NCBI GenBank assembly: GCA_900551465.1
Contig: URWL01000073.1
Span: 1 to 7,963, forward strand
DNA: 7,963 nucleotides
Direction: 5' to 3'
Source: an uncultured Blautia sp.
GTDB taxonomy: Bacteria; Bacillota; Clostridia; Lachnospirales; Lachnospiraceae
Part shown: piece after piece, positions 1 to 7,298 of the stretch
How positions within the stretch are numbered: position 1 is the first letter of the stretch
How the letters are laid out: the number at the start of each line of letters is the position of its first letter
Translations under genes and position numbers: made by a program
The notes under the pieces: generated by a model
Database searches by the model: none
Told to the model about the DNA's origin: nothing
Seen by the model: only the letters and a program-made list of their open reading frames with translations

Positions 1-511
1 TAGGAGAACCTTTTACCCCTTCTATTACCACGATCCTGTCGCCCTCCTCATACAGATGTTCAAGAATATACTCTCCTGCCAGTCTTCCGATCTTCTCATC
101 ATCTGCCTGGATCAAGCTTGTACAGCAGTCTTTCTCTGAACCTACTCCCGCCATTACAACAGGTATCTTCTCTCTGACCTGTTCCAGGGTTTTATCTAAC
201 GATCCGCTTCCATCCGGGGATACAATAAGAAGATCAATTCCATTATCCAGCAAAGACTGAATATCCTGGATCTGCTTTTCCGGACTGCCTGCCGCATCAC
301 GGAAAATCATATTAACTGCCGTGTCCTCTTTTTGTCTTTCCGACAACACCTGTACCAGATTGTTCAGCCAGGGTTCCATAACATTTGTAAGACTTACTCC
401 GATCAAATATTGATAGCTGTCTGTATGGATATCACTTTTTCTTCCACAGCCCGATATGCCCAGGAGACAGATCAGGACAACTGTCACCGCGCTTCTGTAT
501 GCTTTTTTCAT
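1..511 (-). CDS. Sugar-binding-type lipoprotein, probable sensor partner of the kinase (3' end cut by window edge)
   Basis: The N-terminal 170 residues are visible; the rest lies beyond base 1. The protein starts MKKAYRSAVT and has a short hydrophobic segment (about 9-20) ending in a lipobox I19-S20-G21-C22, so it should be a lipoprotein held on the outer face of the membrane. From residue 35 it matches the first lobe of periplasmic-binding-protein-like sugar receptors (RbsB/YtfQ class): YLIGVS, EPW at 46-48, RDAAG at 71-75, KQIQDI, and a GIDLLIVSP strand at 91-99. It aligns well with the transporter binding protein at 3690-4664. The Asp-Arg pair that normally follows the IPVV strand is Ala121-Gly122, and C129-C130 lie just after. 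The ATG (511-509) overlaps the TGA of the response regulator (510-508), with an AAGGAG site 7 nt upstream, so translation is probably coupled. I infer a sensing role, by analogy with XylFII, rather than transport. Confidence 0.88.
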   Translation of the reverse strand, partial: MKKAYRSAVTVVLICLLGISGCGRKSDIHTDSYQYLIGVSLTNVMEPWLNNLVQVLSERQKEDTAVNMIFRDAAGSPEKQIQDIQSLLDNGIDLLIVSPDGSGSLDKTLEQVREKIPVVMAGVGSEKDCCTSLIQADDEKIGRLAGEYILEHLYEEGDRIVVIEGVKGSP

Positions 512-1722
512 TCTTTTTCTCCTTTGCATACCAGATTTTTACGAAATTCTGAAGGCGATACCCCCTGACAGTTTTTAAAAGCAGCAGAAAAATAATGCTG
601 ATTGCTGTACCCAACCTGACCTGCGATCTCATTAATGGACAATTCCCGATTCTCCATAAGGGCAATTGCCTGGCTGATACGCAGCCTTGTAAGAAATTCT
701 TTAAAAGAAATCCCTATTTCCTGTTTCATCATCCTGCTGAGATAAGAAGCGCTGCATCCTATCGCATGGGCTACCTGCCCCAGATCCAGTTCCCGTTCTC
801 CATAATGGTCGTAAATATATTTTCTTGCCTCCAGTACGATCGGCTTACACTCCATAAATTTTCTTGCCTGACTCCTCATTCTTACACAGGCATCCGGAAG
901 CTCTGAACCACTGCAGCTTTCAGTAAAAACACAACATTTCCCTCCTGTCTGCATTTCTATCTGCACCTGCATCTGTTCCAGAAATTCCTCTATTCCGGAT
1001 GGAATATCCTGAAATATACCGATCACATCCTGGTATCGGCTCATAAATACAGCAACGGGATGAAATTCTCTTAAATGCTCGCTCATGATCTTTTCTAAAG
1101 TCATTTTATATAACTCGTCTGATACCGTACCTCCTGCAAGCTTACGTTCATATCCCGGCTGAACCACTGTCATCACAAGAGTGATCCTATCCGGCATGCC
1201 TAAATGAAGGAGCTCTGCCTGTTCTTTCCATTCATTCGGAGAAAGCTTCCCCTCAATCCAGTCATTCAAAAAAACATCCTGCAAATATGTCTGATTTTGT
1301 GCCAGCTGTTGTTTCACAAGATCCATGAATTTCTTTGATTTTCTGGTTTTTTCCAATTCTTTTATCACAGCCAGAACAGCATTTTTCAATTCTTCCTCTA
1401 CAATGGGCTTCAAAAGATATTCCGAAACACCAAGCCGGATTGCCTGCTTTGCATAGCCAAACTCATTAAATCCAGATATAATGATCACCTGGCATTCCTG
1501 CTCTGTTTTTCGGATTTCTTCCAAAAGCTGGATTCCGCTTAATTTGGGCATACAGATATCAAGCAGTATAATATCCGGATGAAACTCTTTTATTTTTTCC
1601 AGAGCATCTGCACCATTTCTTGCCTCTGCACAGACAGATACAGGCAGTCCAAACCCTTCCATGGTTTCTCTCAGACCTTGACGGATCTTCGGCTCATCAT
1701 CTGCGATCAAAACATTCCACAT
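508..1722 (-). CDS. YesN-type response regulator, receiver plus AraC-family DNA-binding domain
   Basis: This 404-residue protein should be a cytoplasmic transcription factor activated by phosphorylation. The receiver domain covers about 3-118, with the acidic pair D8/D9, phospho-acceptor D55 in the LLDICMP strand, S83 as the switch hydroxyl, and K105 followed by cis-type P106. A linker of about 180 residues without a recognisable motif follows, as is common in YesN proteins. The C-terminal part (about 300-399) is an AraC double helix-turn-helix: the first near LGQVAHAIGCSASYLSRMMK (315-334), the second near INEIAGQVGYSNQHYFSAAF, ending in the usual GVSPSEFRK. It begins 12 nt after the kinase stop codon, with a GGGGGAAG ribosome site in the gap, and its stop overlaps the next gene's start. 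The family usually activates a nearby transport operon; the transporter at 3690-7269 is the obvious candidate target, which is inference. Confidence 0.95.
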   Translation of the reverse strand: MWNVLIADDEPKIRQGLRETMEGFGLPVSVCAEARNGADALEKIKEFHPDIILLDICMPKLSGIQLLEEIRKTEQECQVIIISGFNEFGYAKQAIRLGVSEYLLKPIVEEELKNAVLAVIKELEKTRKSKKFMDLVKQQLAQNQTYLQDVFLNDWIEGKLSPNEWKEQAELLHLGMPDRITLVMTVVQPGYERKLAGGTVSDELYKMTLEKIMSEHLREFHPVAVFMSRYQDVIGIFQDIPSGIEEFLEQMQVQIEMQTGGKCCVFTESCSGSELPDACVRMRSQARKFMECKPIVLEARKYIYDHYGERELDLGQVAHAIGCSASYLSRMMKQEIGISFKEFLTRLRISQAIALMENRELSINEIAGQVGYSNQHYFSAAFKNCQGVSPSEFRKNLVCKGEKE

Positions 1723-1734
1723 AATCTTCCCCCA

Positions 1735-3516
1735 CTATATCTGTTTCATACGAAGAACTGCTATGGTTCCTCCTCCCGGTCTCTGTTCATAATGAAGTCC
1801 GCAGGTATCTCCAAATGCAATCCTCACCCGGTCATTTACATTCAAAGTCCCATATGCCGTCACCTCACTTGTACGTTCTTTCTGCCTCAGCCAGAAATTC
1901 AGTTTTTCACATTCTTCCTGACTCATGCCGGCTCCATCATCTTCCACCTGAAGGATCAGATATTCTTCCCCCTCAGAATAAGCCCGGATCCATATCTTTC
2001 CTTTTTCTCTGTCAGATTCTTTAATTCCGTGATAAAGCGCATTTTCTACCAGCGGCTGCAGACACAGTTTCATTACACTGTACTTAAGAAGGTTTTCGTC
2101 CACCTGGGTTTCATATTCAAACAGTTCTTCATATCGAAACTTCTGAATATCCAGATAGCTTTTCACCATCGCAATCTCCTGAGAAAGAGAAATGTACTCT
2201 TTTCCCTGACTCAGGCTGATCCGGAAAAAATTAGACAGAGCCAGAACCATATCCACGATATCCTGAGCATGATATCTTTTCGCCATCCACTGGATCGTGT
2301 CCAGTGTATTATAAAGAAAATGAGGCTTGATCTGTTCATGAAGTATTTTAAGCTCTGCCTCCCTTTTCTTTTTCTGCTCCTTATATACCAGTTCCAGAAG
2401 TTCACTGATCTTATCCACCATAGAGTTAAATGCATCTCCCAGCTGGCGGATCTCACCCTTATAATGGTTGTCAAAATGGACATCCAGATCTCCTGTCTGA
2501 GCCCGTTTCATCAGCCTGGACAGATTTGATATGGGCCGTGTAAAAGATGCCGAAAACAGTACGGAAGCCACTACAGCCAGCACTGCAACAAGAACAGCGC
2601 TCCATATGGAAACATGTTTTACATATGCCACTCCCTCTATGGTCTTGCCCCAGTCAAACACACCTACTGCCGTCAGATCTGTAAGACGGGAACGGCTGTA
2701 TATCACATTATAATCTTCACCCTCGATCCGACAGCGTACCTGTCCGCTGTCCTTTTCCGAAAACCATGAAGGATTCATTCGGTATACAATCTTGTTCTGA
2801 GGCGCATATACAACCTTTCCGTGACTGTCCTGGATATATCCAAACCCTGTCTGACCCATGGTAATGTCTTCCACCAGATTCTGGATGCTTTTCAGATCCA
2901 TATCCACCAGGATCACTCCCACCGCCTGTCCGGTGTCCTTATCTGAAATCATTTTTGCTGTACTTACATACTGATCTGTACTATGATTTTTCCAGCTTTT
3001 CAGATTCCGTCCAAAACTGTCCGTATTTAAAACAAGATTTCCATGTGCAGCCAGCGCTTCCTGATACCAGTCTTCTCTTGTAAGAGAGTTTTTCTGAAGA
3101 CGATAGGAATCATTTGACAAATACTGCCCTTTCTCACTGACAAGTACCATATTAAGGTAATCCTCATATGTGTCGCTGTACTGAAGAAGCAGTTCTCTGA
3201 CCTGTCCCTCTAAAATTACTCTTCTTGCCTGCTGCTTCTCAACATCCAGCTTCAGATATTCCTGAACACAAGGGGTATTTCCCAGTACTTCTGCATTATC
3301 CGAAACAGACTGAAAAATAAGATCAAGCGAGCGCAGTACCTGATTCTGTATCTCCATGGTATTCGCATAGGAATGTTCCTCCATTGAACCCTGATAAATG
3401 ATATTTCCAGCCGTAGTGATCACAATGGTAACAAGCAAAAGAAGTCCACAGTTAAGCACGACCATTTTAAACAGCATATTATCTGGATGTAATATTTTTT
3501 TGATCATCTGCAGCAT
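1735..3516 (-). CDS. YesM/LytS-type membrane sensor histidine kinase
   Basis: This is a 593-residue two-pass membrane kinase. A first membrane helix lies at about 17-40, followed by an extracellular region of about 260 residues with Cache-like features (for example GQTGFGYIQDSHGKVVYAP at 221-239). A second helix lies at about 302-324, a HAMP linker at about 325-378 and a short charged coiled stretch at 379-392. The His_kinase domain carries EQIKPHFLYNT with phospho-acceptor H399. The ATPase domain shows the N box LVENALYHG (N492), the G1 box VEDDGAGM (524-531) and a late GGGT loop (581-584). The G2 box reads AYGTLNVNDR, where relatives usually have GYGL(x)NV, so its first glycine is Ala554. 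The start has GGAGGT 6 nt upstream and a strong promoter just before it. It should phosphorylate the regulator encoded next in the operon. Ligand unknown; the downstream lipoprotein is a likely extracellular partner (inference). Confidence 0.95.
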   Translation of the reverse strand: MLQMIKKILHPDNMLFKMVVLNCGLLLLVTIVITTAGNIIYQGSMEEHSYANTMEIQNQVLRSLDLIFQSVSDNAEVLGNTPCVQEYLKLDVEKQQARRVILEGQVRELLLQYSDTYEDYLNMVLVSEKGQYLSNDSYRLQKNSLTREDWYQEALAAHGNLVLNTDSFGRNLKSWKNHSTDQYVSTAKMISDKDTGQAVGVILVDMDLKSIQNLVEDITMGQTGFGYIQDSHGKVVYAPQNKIVYRMNPSWFSEKDSGQVRCRIEGEDYNVIYSRSRLTDLTAVGVFDWGKTIEGVAYVKHVSIWSAVLVAVLAVVASVLFSASFTRPISNLSRLMKRAQTGDLDVHFDNHYKGEIRQLGDAFNSMVDKISELLELVYKEQKKKREAELKILHEQIKPHFLYNTLDTIQWMAKRYHAQDIVDMVLALSNFFRISLSQGKEYISLSQEIAMVKSYLDIQKFRYEELFEYETQVDENLLKYSVMKLCLQPLVENALYHGIKESDREKGKIWIRAYSEGEEYLILQVEDDGAGMSQEECEKLNFWLRQKERTSEVTAYGTLNVNDRVRIAFGDTCGLHYEQRPGGGTIAVLRMKQI

Positions 3517-3537
3517 ACCGTACCTCCAATGCTACCT

Positions 3538-3566
3538 ATCATAATGTATCTGCCACTTTCTGTCAA
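3538..3566 (-). promoter_or_regulatory. Sigma-A-type promoter of the kinase/regulator/lipoprotein operon
   Basis: On the minus strand a perfect -35 hexamer TTGACA (3566-3561) is followed by a 17-nt spacer and a -10 hexamer TATGAT (3543-3538), one base off consensus. Transcription would start near 3531, leaving a leader of about 15 nt that just includes the GGAGGT ribosome site (near 3527-3522). It lies between the transporter terminator and the kinase start, exactly where an independent promoter is expected. Its quality suggests steady expression of the sensor genes without an activator. Confidence 0.82.
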
Positions 3567-3604
3567 CCGCTCTGTTTTTCAGATATTCGTTTCTCTTTTC
3601 TGAC

Positions 3605-3648
3605 AAAAAGGGAGGCTGAAAACCATCCCTGATTTTACAGCCCCCTTT
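3605..3648 (-). terminator. Rho-independent terminator after the transporter operon
   Basis: The two arms are 3607-3622 and 3633-3648. They pair as AAAGGG/CCCTTT, GGCTG/CAGCC and AAAA/TTTT, with one bulged base on each arm (3613 and 3637) and a 10-nt loop (3623-3632). On the minus strand the stem ends in a run of five T (3609-3605). It lies about 40 nt past the binding-protein stop codon and about 40 nt before the -35 of the kinase promoter. The other side also has a T-rich stretch (GTTATTTTTT on plus), so it could act in both directions, although no convergent gene is seen. Confidence 0.82.
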
Positions 3649-3689
3649 GTTATTTTTTACATAATTTCCTGGATCCTGACTGAGAAATA

Positions 3690-4664
3690 TTATTCTGCTG
3701 CTCCGCCATATTTCTCAAGAAGCTCTTCTGCATTTTCCGGAGTAACGATCTCAGAAGTAAGAGTCAGAGTTTTTTCAAGCTCTTTTCCCTCTACAAGAAG
3801 CTGGTATGCACTTTCAATCGCCTCTGCACCTCCGGTAGGATAAACCTGGGTCATGCTCAGTCTTCCGTCCATTACGCTGCGGATACCGCCGTCCGGTGTA
3901 GGAAGTCCATCAAATCCAACAAAGAGAATGTCTCCTTCTCTGCCTGCATTCTTCGCTGCAATATAAGCGCCCTCTGCCATTGGGTCGTTCAGTGCCAGGA
4001 ACAGATCGATCTCGTCATTTGTCTGAAGCATTTCCTCTGCTACAGTGATTGCTTTTTCACGAAGCCAGTCAGCATTATTTTCTGCAACGATCTCAACTTT
4101 ATCATTTTTCTTGATACCCTCACGGAAACCATTGTCTCTGTCGATTCCGCCGGAAGTTCCCTCAAGACCTTTGATCTCGCAAACCTTTCCTCCGTCCGGA
4201 AGAAGAGTATCTGCTACATACTCGCCTGCAATACGACCCATATCTACATTATCTGCACCAATAAACTGTGTGTATTTATCTCCATCGATCTTTCTGTCCA
4301 GAAGGATTACCGGAATTCCTGCATCATAAGCTGCACTTACTGCATTCGTCAGAGGAGTTGCCTCATTAGGTGAGGTGATGATCAGATCTACTCCCATCTG
4401 TACAAAGTTCTCAATATCAGCGATCTGCTTGGAGTTATCCTGTGCCGCATCTGCAAAGATCACTTCAAACTCCGGATGCTTTTCTGCTGCCATTTTAATC
4501 TGATCATTCATGGCAACACGCCATGGCTCGCCAAGATTACACTGTGACATACCAATGACATATTTGTCTTTTTTCTCTGCTGCAAATGCAGGAACTGCGC
4601 TCACTGCAAGTGTGGATGCTCCGATTGCTGCTGTCAGCAGGATACTAATGGCTTTCTTATTCAT
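3690..4664 (-). CDS. Sugar ABC transporter substrate-binding protein (RbsB/YtfQ class), secreted
   Basis: This 324-residue binding protein captures a sugar outside the cell for the transporter encoded upstream. I start it at ATG 4664 rather than the in-frame GTG at 4694, because AGAAGG (4676-4671) sits 6 nt before the ATG and the protein then opens with a normal signal peptide. That peptide is MNKK, then a hydrophobic stretch to V24, then P25-AFA-28 with likely cleavage before A29. No lipobox cysteine is present. The mature part is a two-lobe type I binding fold: YVIGMSQ (35-41), EPWR (46-49), ADAAQDNSKQ (71-80), GVDLIITSP (91-99), PVILLDR (118-124), IDRDNGFREG (174-183), ALNDPMAEGAY (224-234), VGFDG (249-253). 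Residues expected to contact sugar by analogy with ribose-binding protein are all present: D123, R124, R176, N226, D252, Q273. The PVILLDRKID and QFIGADN phrasing resembles YtfQ (galactofuranose), but the actual sugar is unknown. Confidence 0.94.
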   Translation of the reverse strand: MNKKAISILLTAAIGASTLAVSAVPAFAAEKKDKYVIGMSQCNLGEPWRVAMNDQIKMAAEKHPEFEVIFADAAQDNSKQIADIENFVQMGVDLIITSPNEATPLTNAVSAAYDAGIPVILLDRKIDGDKYTQFIGADNVDMGRIAGEYVADTLLPDGGKVCEIKGLEGTSGGIDRDNGFREGIKKNDKVEIVAENNADWLREKAITVAEEMLQTNDEIDLFLALNDPMAEGAYIAAKNAGREGDILFVGFDGLPTPDGGIRSVMDGRLSMTQVYPTGGAEAIESAYQLLVEGKELEKTLTLTSEIVTPENAEELLEKYGGAAE

Positions 4665-4670
4665 ATTGTA

Positions 4671-4676
4671 CCTTCT
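4671..4676 (-). promoter_or_regulatory. Ribosome binding site that fixes the binding-protein start
   Basis: AGAAGG on the minus strand stands 6 nt before ATG 4664. The upstream GTG at 4694 would add ten hydrophilic residues before the Lys-Lys of the signal peptide and has only a weak AGAAG-like stretch before it, so the ATG is preferred. Confidence 0.7.
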
Positions 4677-4679
4677 TTC

Positions 4680-4731
4680 TCCGGCAGTTTTCACTTCTTT
4701 TTTATTTTTAATCTTCCTTTCTGCTGCCGGA
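4680..4731 (-). other. Intercistronic stem-loop before the binding-protein gene
   Basis: Perfect 8-bp inverted arms, TCCGGCAG (plus 4680-4687) and CTGCCGGA (4724-4731), enclose a 36-nt loop that is purine/A-rich on the minus-strand transcript. It fills the 98-nt gap between the permease stop and the binding-protein start and ends 4 nt before the ribosome site. No T-run follows on the minus strand, so it does not look like a terminator. A hairpin in this place could protect or process the mRNA so that the binding protein is made in excess over the membrane parts; that role is inference. Confidence 0.5.
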
Positions 4732-4762
4732 CAGTGGAAGAATTTATTTACATTGTTATATA

Positions 4763-5746
4763 TCAGTCTTTTACTTTATCTGCCTGCATAAATACAGCGA
4801 TGATGATCAGAAAACCTTTTACCATAAGCTGAAGATTTGAGTTCACACCTTTCAGACCCAGAACATTATCCAGCATGCCAAGGATCAGCGCACCGATCAG
4901 GGTACCGATCATCGTTCCCTTGCCACCTGCCAGACTGGTTCCGCCAATAGCGCAGGCTGCAACAGCATTCAGTTCATATCCCTGACCTTCATTAGGACCG
5001 CCCTGACTGATCTGGGCTGCATGGATCATGGCTGCAACAGATGCCAGCATAGAACAGATCACAAATGCATAGATTTTGATCCGGTCAACCTTAATACCGG
5101 AAAGGTACGCTGCCTGGCGGTTTCCGCCAATAGCATATACCTGACGTCCAAATCTGGTTTTGCTCAGGATAATCTGAAAAATAATAAGCAGAACAATAAA
5201 AATAATAGCCGGTACCGGAACCACACCGCCAATACGCATCTGAAGAACCTCAAATGCAGGAGGAGCCATTCCTTCTCCTTCTCCATATGCCAGAGGAATA
5301 CCAATACCATTTGCCCAGAATCTGGCAAGACCACGGGCAATATTCATAGATGCCAGCGTTACAATAAATGCCTGAAGATGAAGCTTGGTAATACACAGAC
5401 CATTGAAAAGTCCAAAAAGTCCGCCGATCACAAGGCTTGTCAGCACAGCCGGAATAAAACCAAATCCACTCATAACCATCAGATAGGCACATCCGGTAGA
5501 AATAAGTCCTACAACAGAGCCTACAGAAAGGTCAATATCACCAAGAATCAGAATCAGTGTCATACCAATGGCAATAATACCGTTTTCCGATACGGCACGG
5601 AGCACATTCATCAGATTTCGGATATCAAGGAAGTTATTTCTTCCGTCTTTTACACAGATGGTAGAAGCTACCACAAAGATGATTACCAATGCGATCACAC
5701 TCTGCATCTGTTTCAGCACAGCTTTTACTTTTGCTTTGTTTTCCAT
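4763..5746 (-). CDS. Sugar ABC transporter permease (RbsC class)
   Basis: This 327-residue integral membrane protein forms the translocation channel, probably as a homodimer because no second permease gene is present. Hydrophobic segments lie at roughly 15-31, 54-69, 75-93, 97-118, 124-140, 176-194, 226-244, 262-275, 278-296 and 308-320. Family marks are GDIDLSVGS (69-77, usually GGIDLSVG), QAFIVTLASMNIARGL (125-140), RQVYAIGGNRQAAYLSGI (201-218) and GYELNAVAACAIGGTSLAGG (256-275), the last covering the cytoplasmic loop thought to contact the ATPase. Length is normal for the family. The start has GGGAGG 7 nt upstream, inside the 14-nt gap after the ATPase stop codon, so the two genes belong to one transcript. 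The single permease sets it apart from the two-permease ytfQRT-yjfF arrangement. Confidence 0.95.
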   Translation of the reverse strand: MENKAKVKAVLKQMQSVIALVIIFVVASTICVKDGRNNFLDIRNLMNVLRAVSENGIIAIGMTLILILGDIDLSVGSVVGLISTGCAYLMVMSGFGFIPAVLTSLVIGGLFGLFNGLCITKLHLQAFIVTLASMNIARGLARFWANGIGIPLAYGEGEGMAPPAFEVLQMRIGGVVPVPAIIFIVLLIIFQIILSKTRFGRQVYAIGGNRQAAYLSGIKVDRIKIYAFVICSMLASVAAMIHAAQISQGGPNEGQGYELNAVAACAIGGTSLAGGKGTMIGTLIGALILGMLDNVLGLKGVNSNLQLMVKGFLIIIAVFMQADKVKD

Positions 5747-5760
5747 TACATTTCCTCCCT

Positions 5761-7269
5761 CTATTTTGTTGCACTTTCAAGCAGTTTTTCCTGCGTTGCA
5801 TCCTTCTGCAGGAATTCTCCCGTCAGTTCTCCTTCACAGAAGGTAACGATCCTGTCAGAAATTCCGATGACCTCAGGAAGCTCTGAAGATACCACAATAA
5901 TAGCCATTCCCTGTTTTGCCAGATTATTGATCAGCTGATATATTTCCGCTTTTGCACCTACATCAATACCTCTGGTAGGCTCATCAAGCAGAAGAATCTT
6001 TGGCTCAGTCATCAGCCATTTTGCAAGAACAACTTTCTGCTGATTTCCACCGGACAGAGAACTGGCCAGGGTTTTTGCTCCGGGTGCTTTGATCCTTAAT
6101 GTTTCCATCTGTTTCTGCCAGATATTTTTTTCTTCCGATGTTTTCATAAAAAACATTGGACTGAACTTTTTCAAAAGAGGAAGGGACATATTTTCTCCTA
6201 TAGATCTGGAGAGCACCAGACCAGTACCCTTTCTGTCCTCTGTTGCAAAGGAAATACCTGCTTTAATGGCATCAGAAGGAGTCTTTATGGAAACCTCTTT
6301 TCCTTCTATATAAATATGTCCTTCTGTTTCTCCATGATGTACTCCTGCGAGACATTCAAAAAACTCTGATCTTCCTGCACCGGCAAGTCCCGCAATTCCA
6401 AGAACCTCTCCATGACGTACATAAAGTGAGATGTTTTTTAAAGATCTGCGGAAGCTTCCTTCCGGAGGTGTATAGCTGAGTTCCTTTACCTCCAGTGCAA
6501 CTTCACCTTTTTCAGTAGGATCTTTCGGATACTGTTCACTCATATCACGTCCTACCATCATCTTGATGATCTCATCTTTCGTCGTTTCAGCTGCTCTGAC
6601 TGTTCCGATATACTGGCCGTCACGCATAACGGTCAGTCTGTCTGCAATCTTAAAGATTTCTTCCATTCGATGGGTGATATAAATGATACCTTTTCCCTCG
6701 CTTCTTAATCTTCTGATAATGTTAAATAATTTTTCCGCCTCTTTTTCACTGATAGCAGAAGTAGGCTCATCCATAACAATGATCTCCGAGTTCAGAGAAA
6801 TGGCTTTTGCAATTTCTACCAGCTGCTGTTCACCAATACGAAGATCCTTCAGTTTTTTTGCCGGATCTACCTTTACGTCCAGCATTTCAAGATACTTCCT
6901 TGATTCTTCGATCATACCCTTAAAATCCACCGCCGGTCCAGCCTTGGATTTCCACCTGCCAAGAAAAATATTCTCTGCCACACTAAGCTCCGGTACAATC
7001 TGCAGTTCCTGATGGATCTTTGCAATTCCAAGCTTCTTAGCGGTAATAGGATCTGAGACATGGACCTTTTCGCCTTTCAGATAAATCTCTCCTTCTGTAG
7101 GCTGAAGGGATCCGCTCAAAATATTCATGAGGGTTGATTTACCTGCTCCATTTTCGCCCATCAGAGCCAGGACTTCACCAGCATAGAGGTCCAGGGAAAC
7201 GCCTTTCAGCGCCTGCACGCTTCCAAAGGTTTTACTAATATCTTTCATATCAAGTAATTTCTTTTCCAT
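5761..7269 (-). CDS. Sugar ABC transporter ATPase, fused double domain (RbsA/MglA class)
   Basis: This 502-residue cytoplasmic protein powers sugar import and has two nucleotide-binding domains in one chain, as is usual for CUT2 transporters. Domain 1 (about 5-240) has Walker A GENGAGKST (38-46), the signature-like LRIGEQQ (143-149), Walker B IIVMDEPTSA (163-172) and switch H200. Domain 2 (about 257-500) has a Walker A-like GLAGAGRSE (294-302) with Arg300 in place of Lys, which is common in this family, a canonical signature LSGGNQQKV (405-413), Walker B LLLDEPTRGIDVGAK (426-440), and Ser461 where the switch His would be. It is the first gene of the operon, with AAAGGAGG 4 nt before ATG 7269 and a candidate promoter about 40 nt upstream. 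The ribose/galactose-like class is certain from the motifs, but the sugar is not. Confidence 0.96.
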   Translation of the reverse strand: MEKKLLDMKDISKTFGSVQALKGVSLDLYAGEVLALMGENGAGKSTLMNILSGSLQPTEGEIYLKGEKVHVSDPITAKKLGIAKIHQELQIVPELSVAENIFLGRWKSKAGPAVDFKGMIEESRKYLEMLDVKVDPAKKLKDLRIGEQQLVEIAKAISLNSEIIVMDEPTSAISEKEAEKLFNIIRRLRSEGKGIIYITHRMEEIFKIADRLTVMRDGQYIGTVRAAETTKDEIIKMMVGRDMSEQYPKDPTEKGEVALEVKELSYTPPEGSFRRSLKNISLYVRHGEVLGIAGLAGAGRSEFFECLAGVHHGETEGHIYIEGKEVSIKTPSDAIKAGISFATEDRKGTGLVLSRSIGENMSLPLLKKFSPMFFMKTSEEKNIWQKQMETLRIKAPGAKTLASSLSGGNQQKVVLAKWLMTEPKILLLDEPTRGIDVGAKAEIYQLINNLAKQGMAIIVVSSELPEVIGISDRIVTFCEGELTGEFLQKDATQEKLLESATK

Positions 7270-7298
7270 AGTTCCTCCTTTTCGTTCTCTTTATTTTC

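Noticed and set aside
1579..2529. Long plus-strand open frame (316 codons) opposite the kinase and regulator
   Set aside because: It lies wholly antisense to two well-supported genes, crosses their junction, has no ribosome site of note, and its translation is a Phe/His/Leu-rich string with no recognisable motif.
4665..4694. Ten-residue N-terminal extension of the binding protein from GTG 4694
   Set aside because: ATG 4664 has a better spaced ribosome site and gives a standard signal peptide; the extension also overlaps the intercistronic hairpin arm.
5021..5938. Plus-strand open frame (305 codons) opposite the permease and the end of the ATPase
   Set aside because: The composition is Asn/His/Thr/Lys-rich with no domain pattern; it is the mirror of the permease reading frame.
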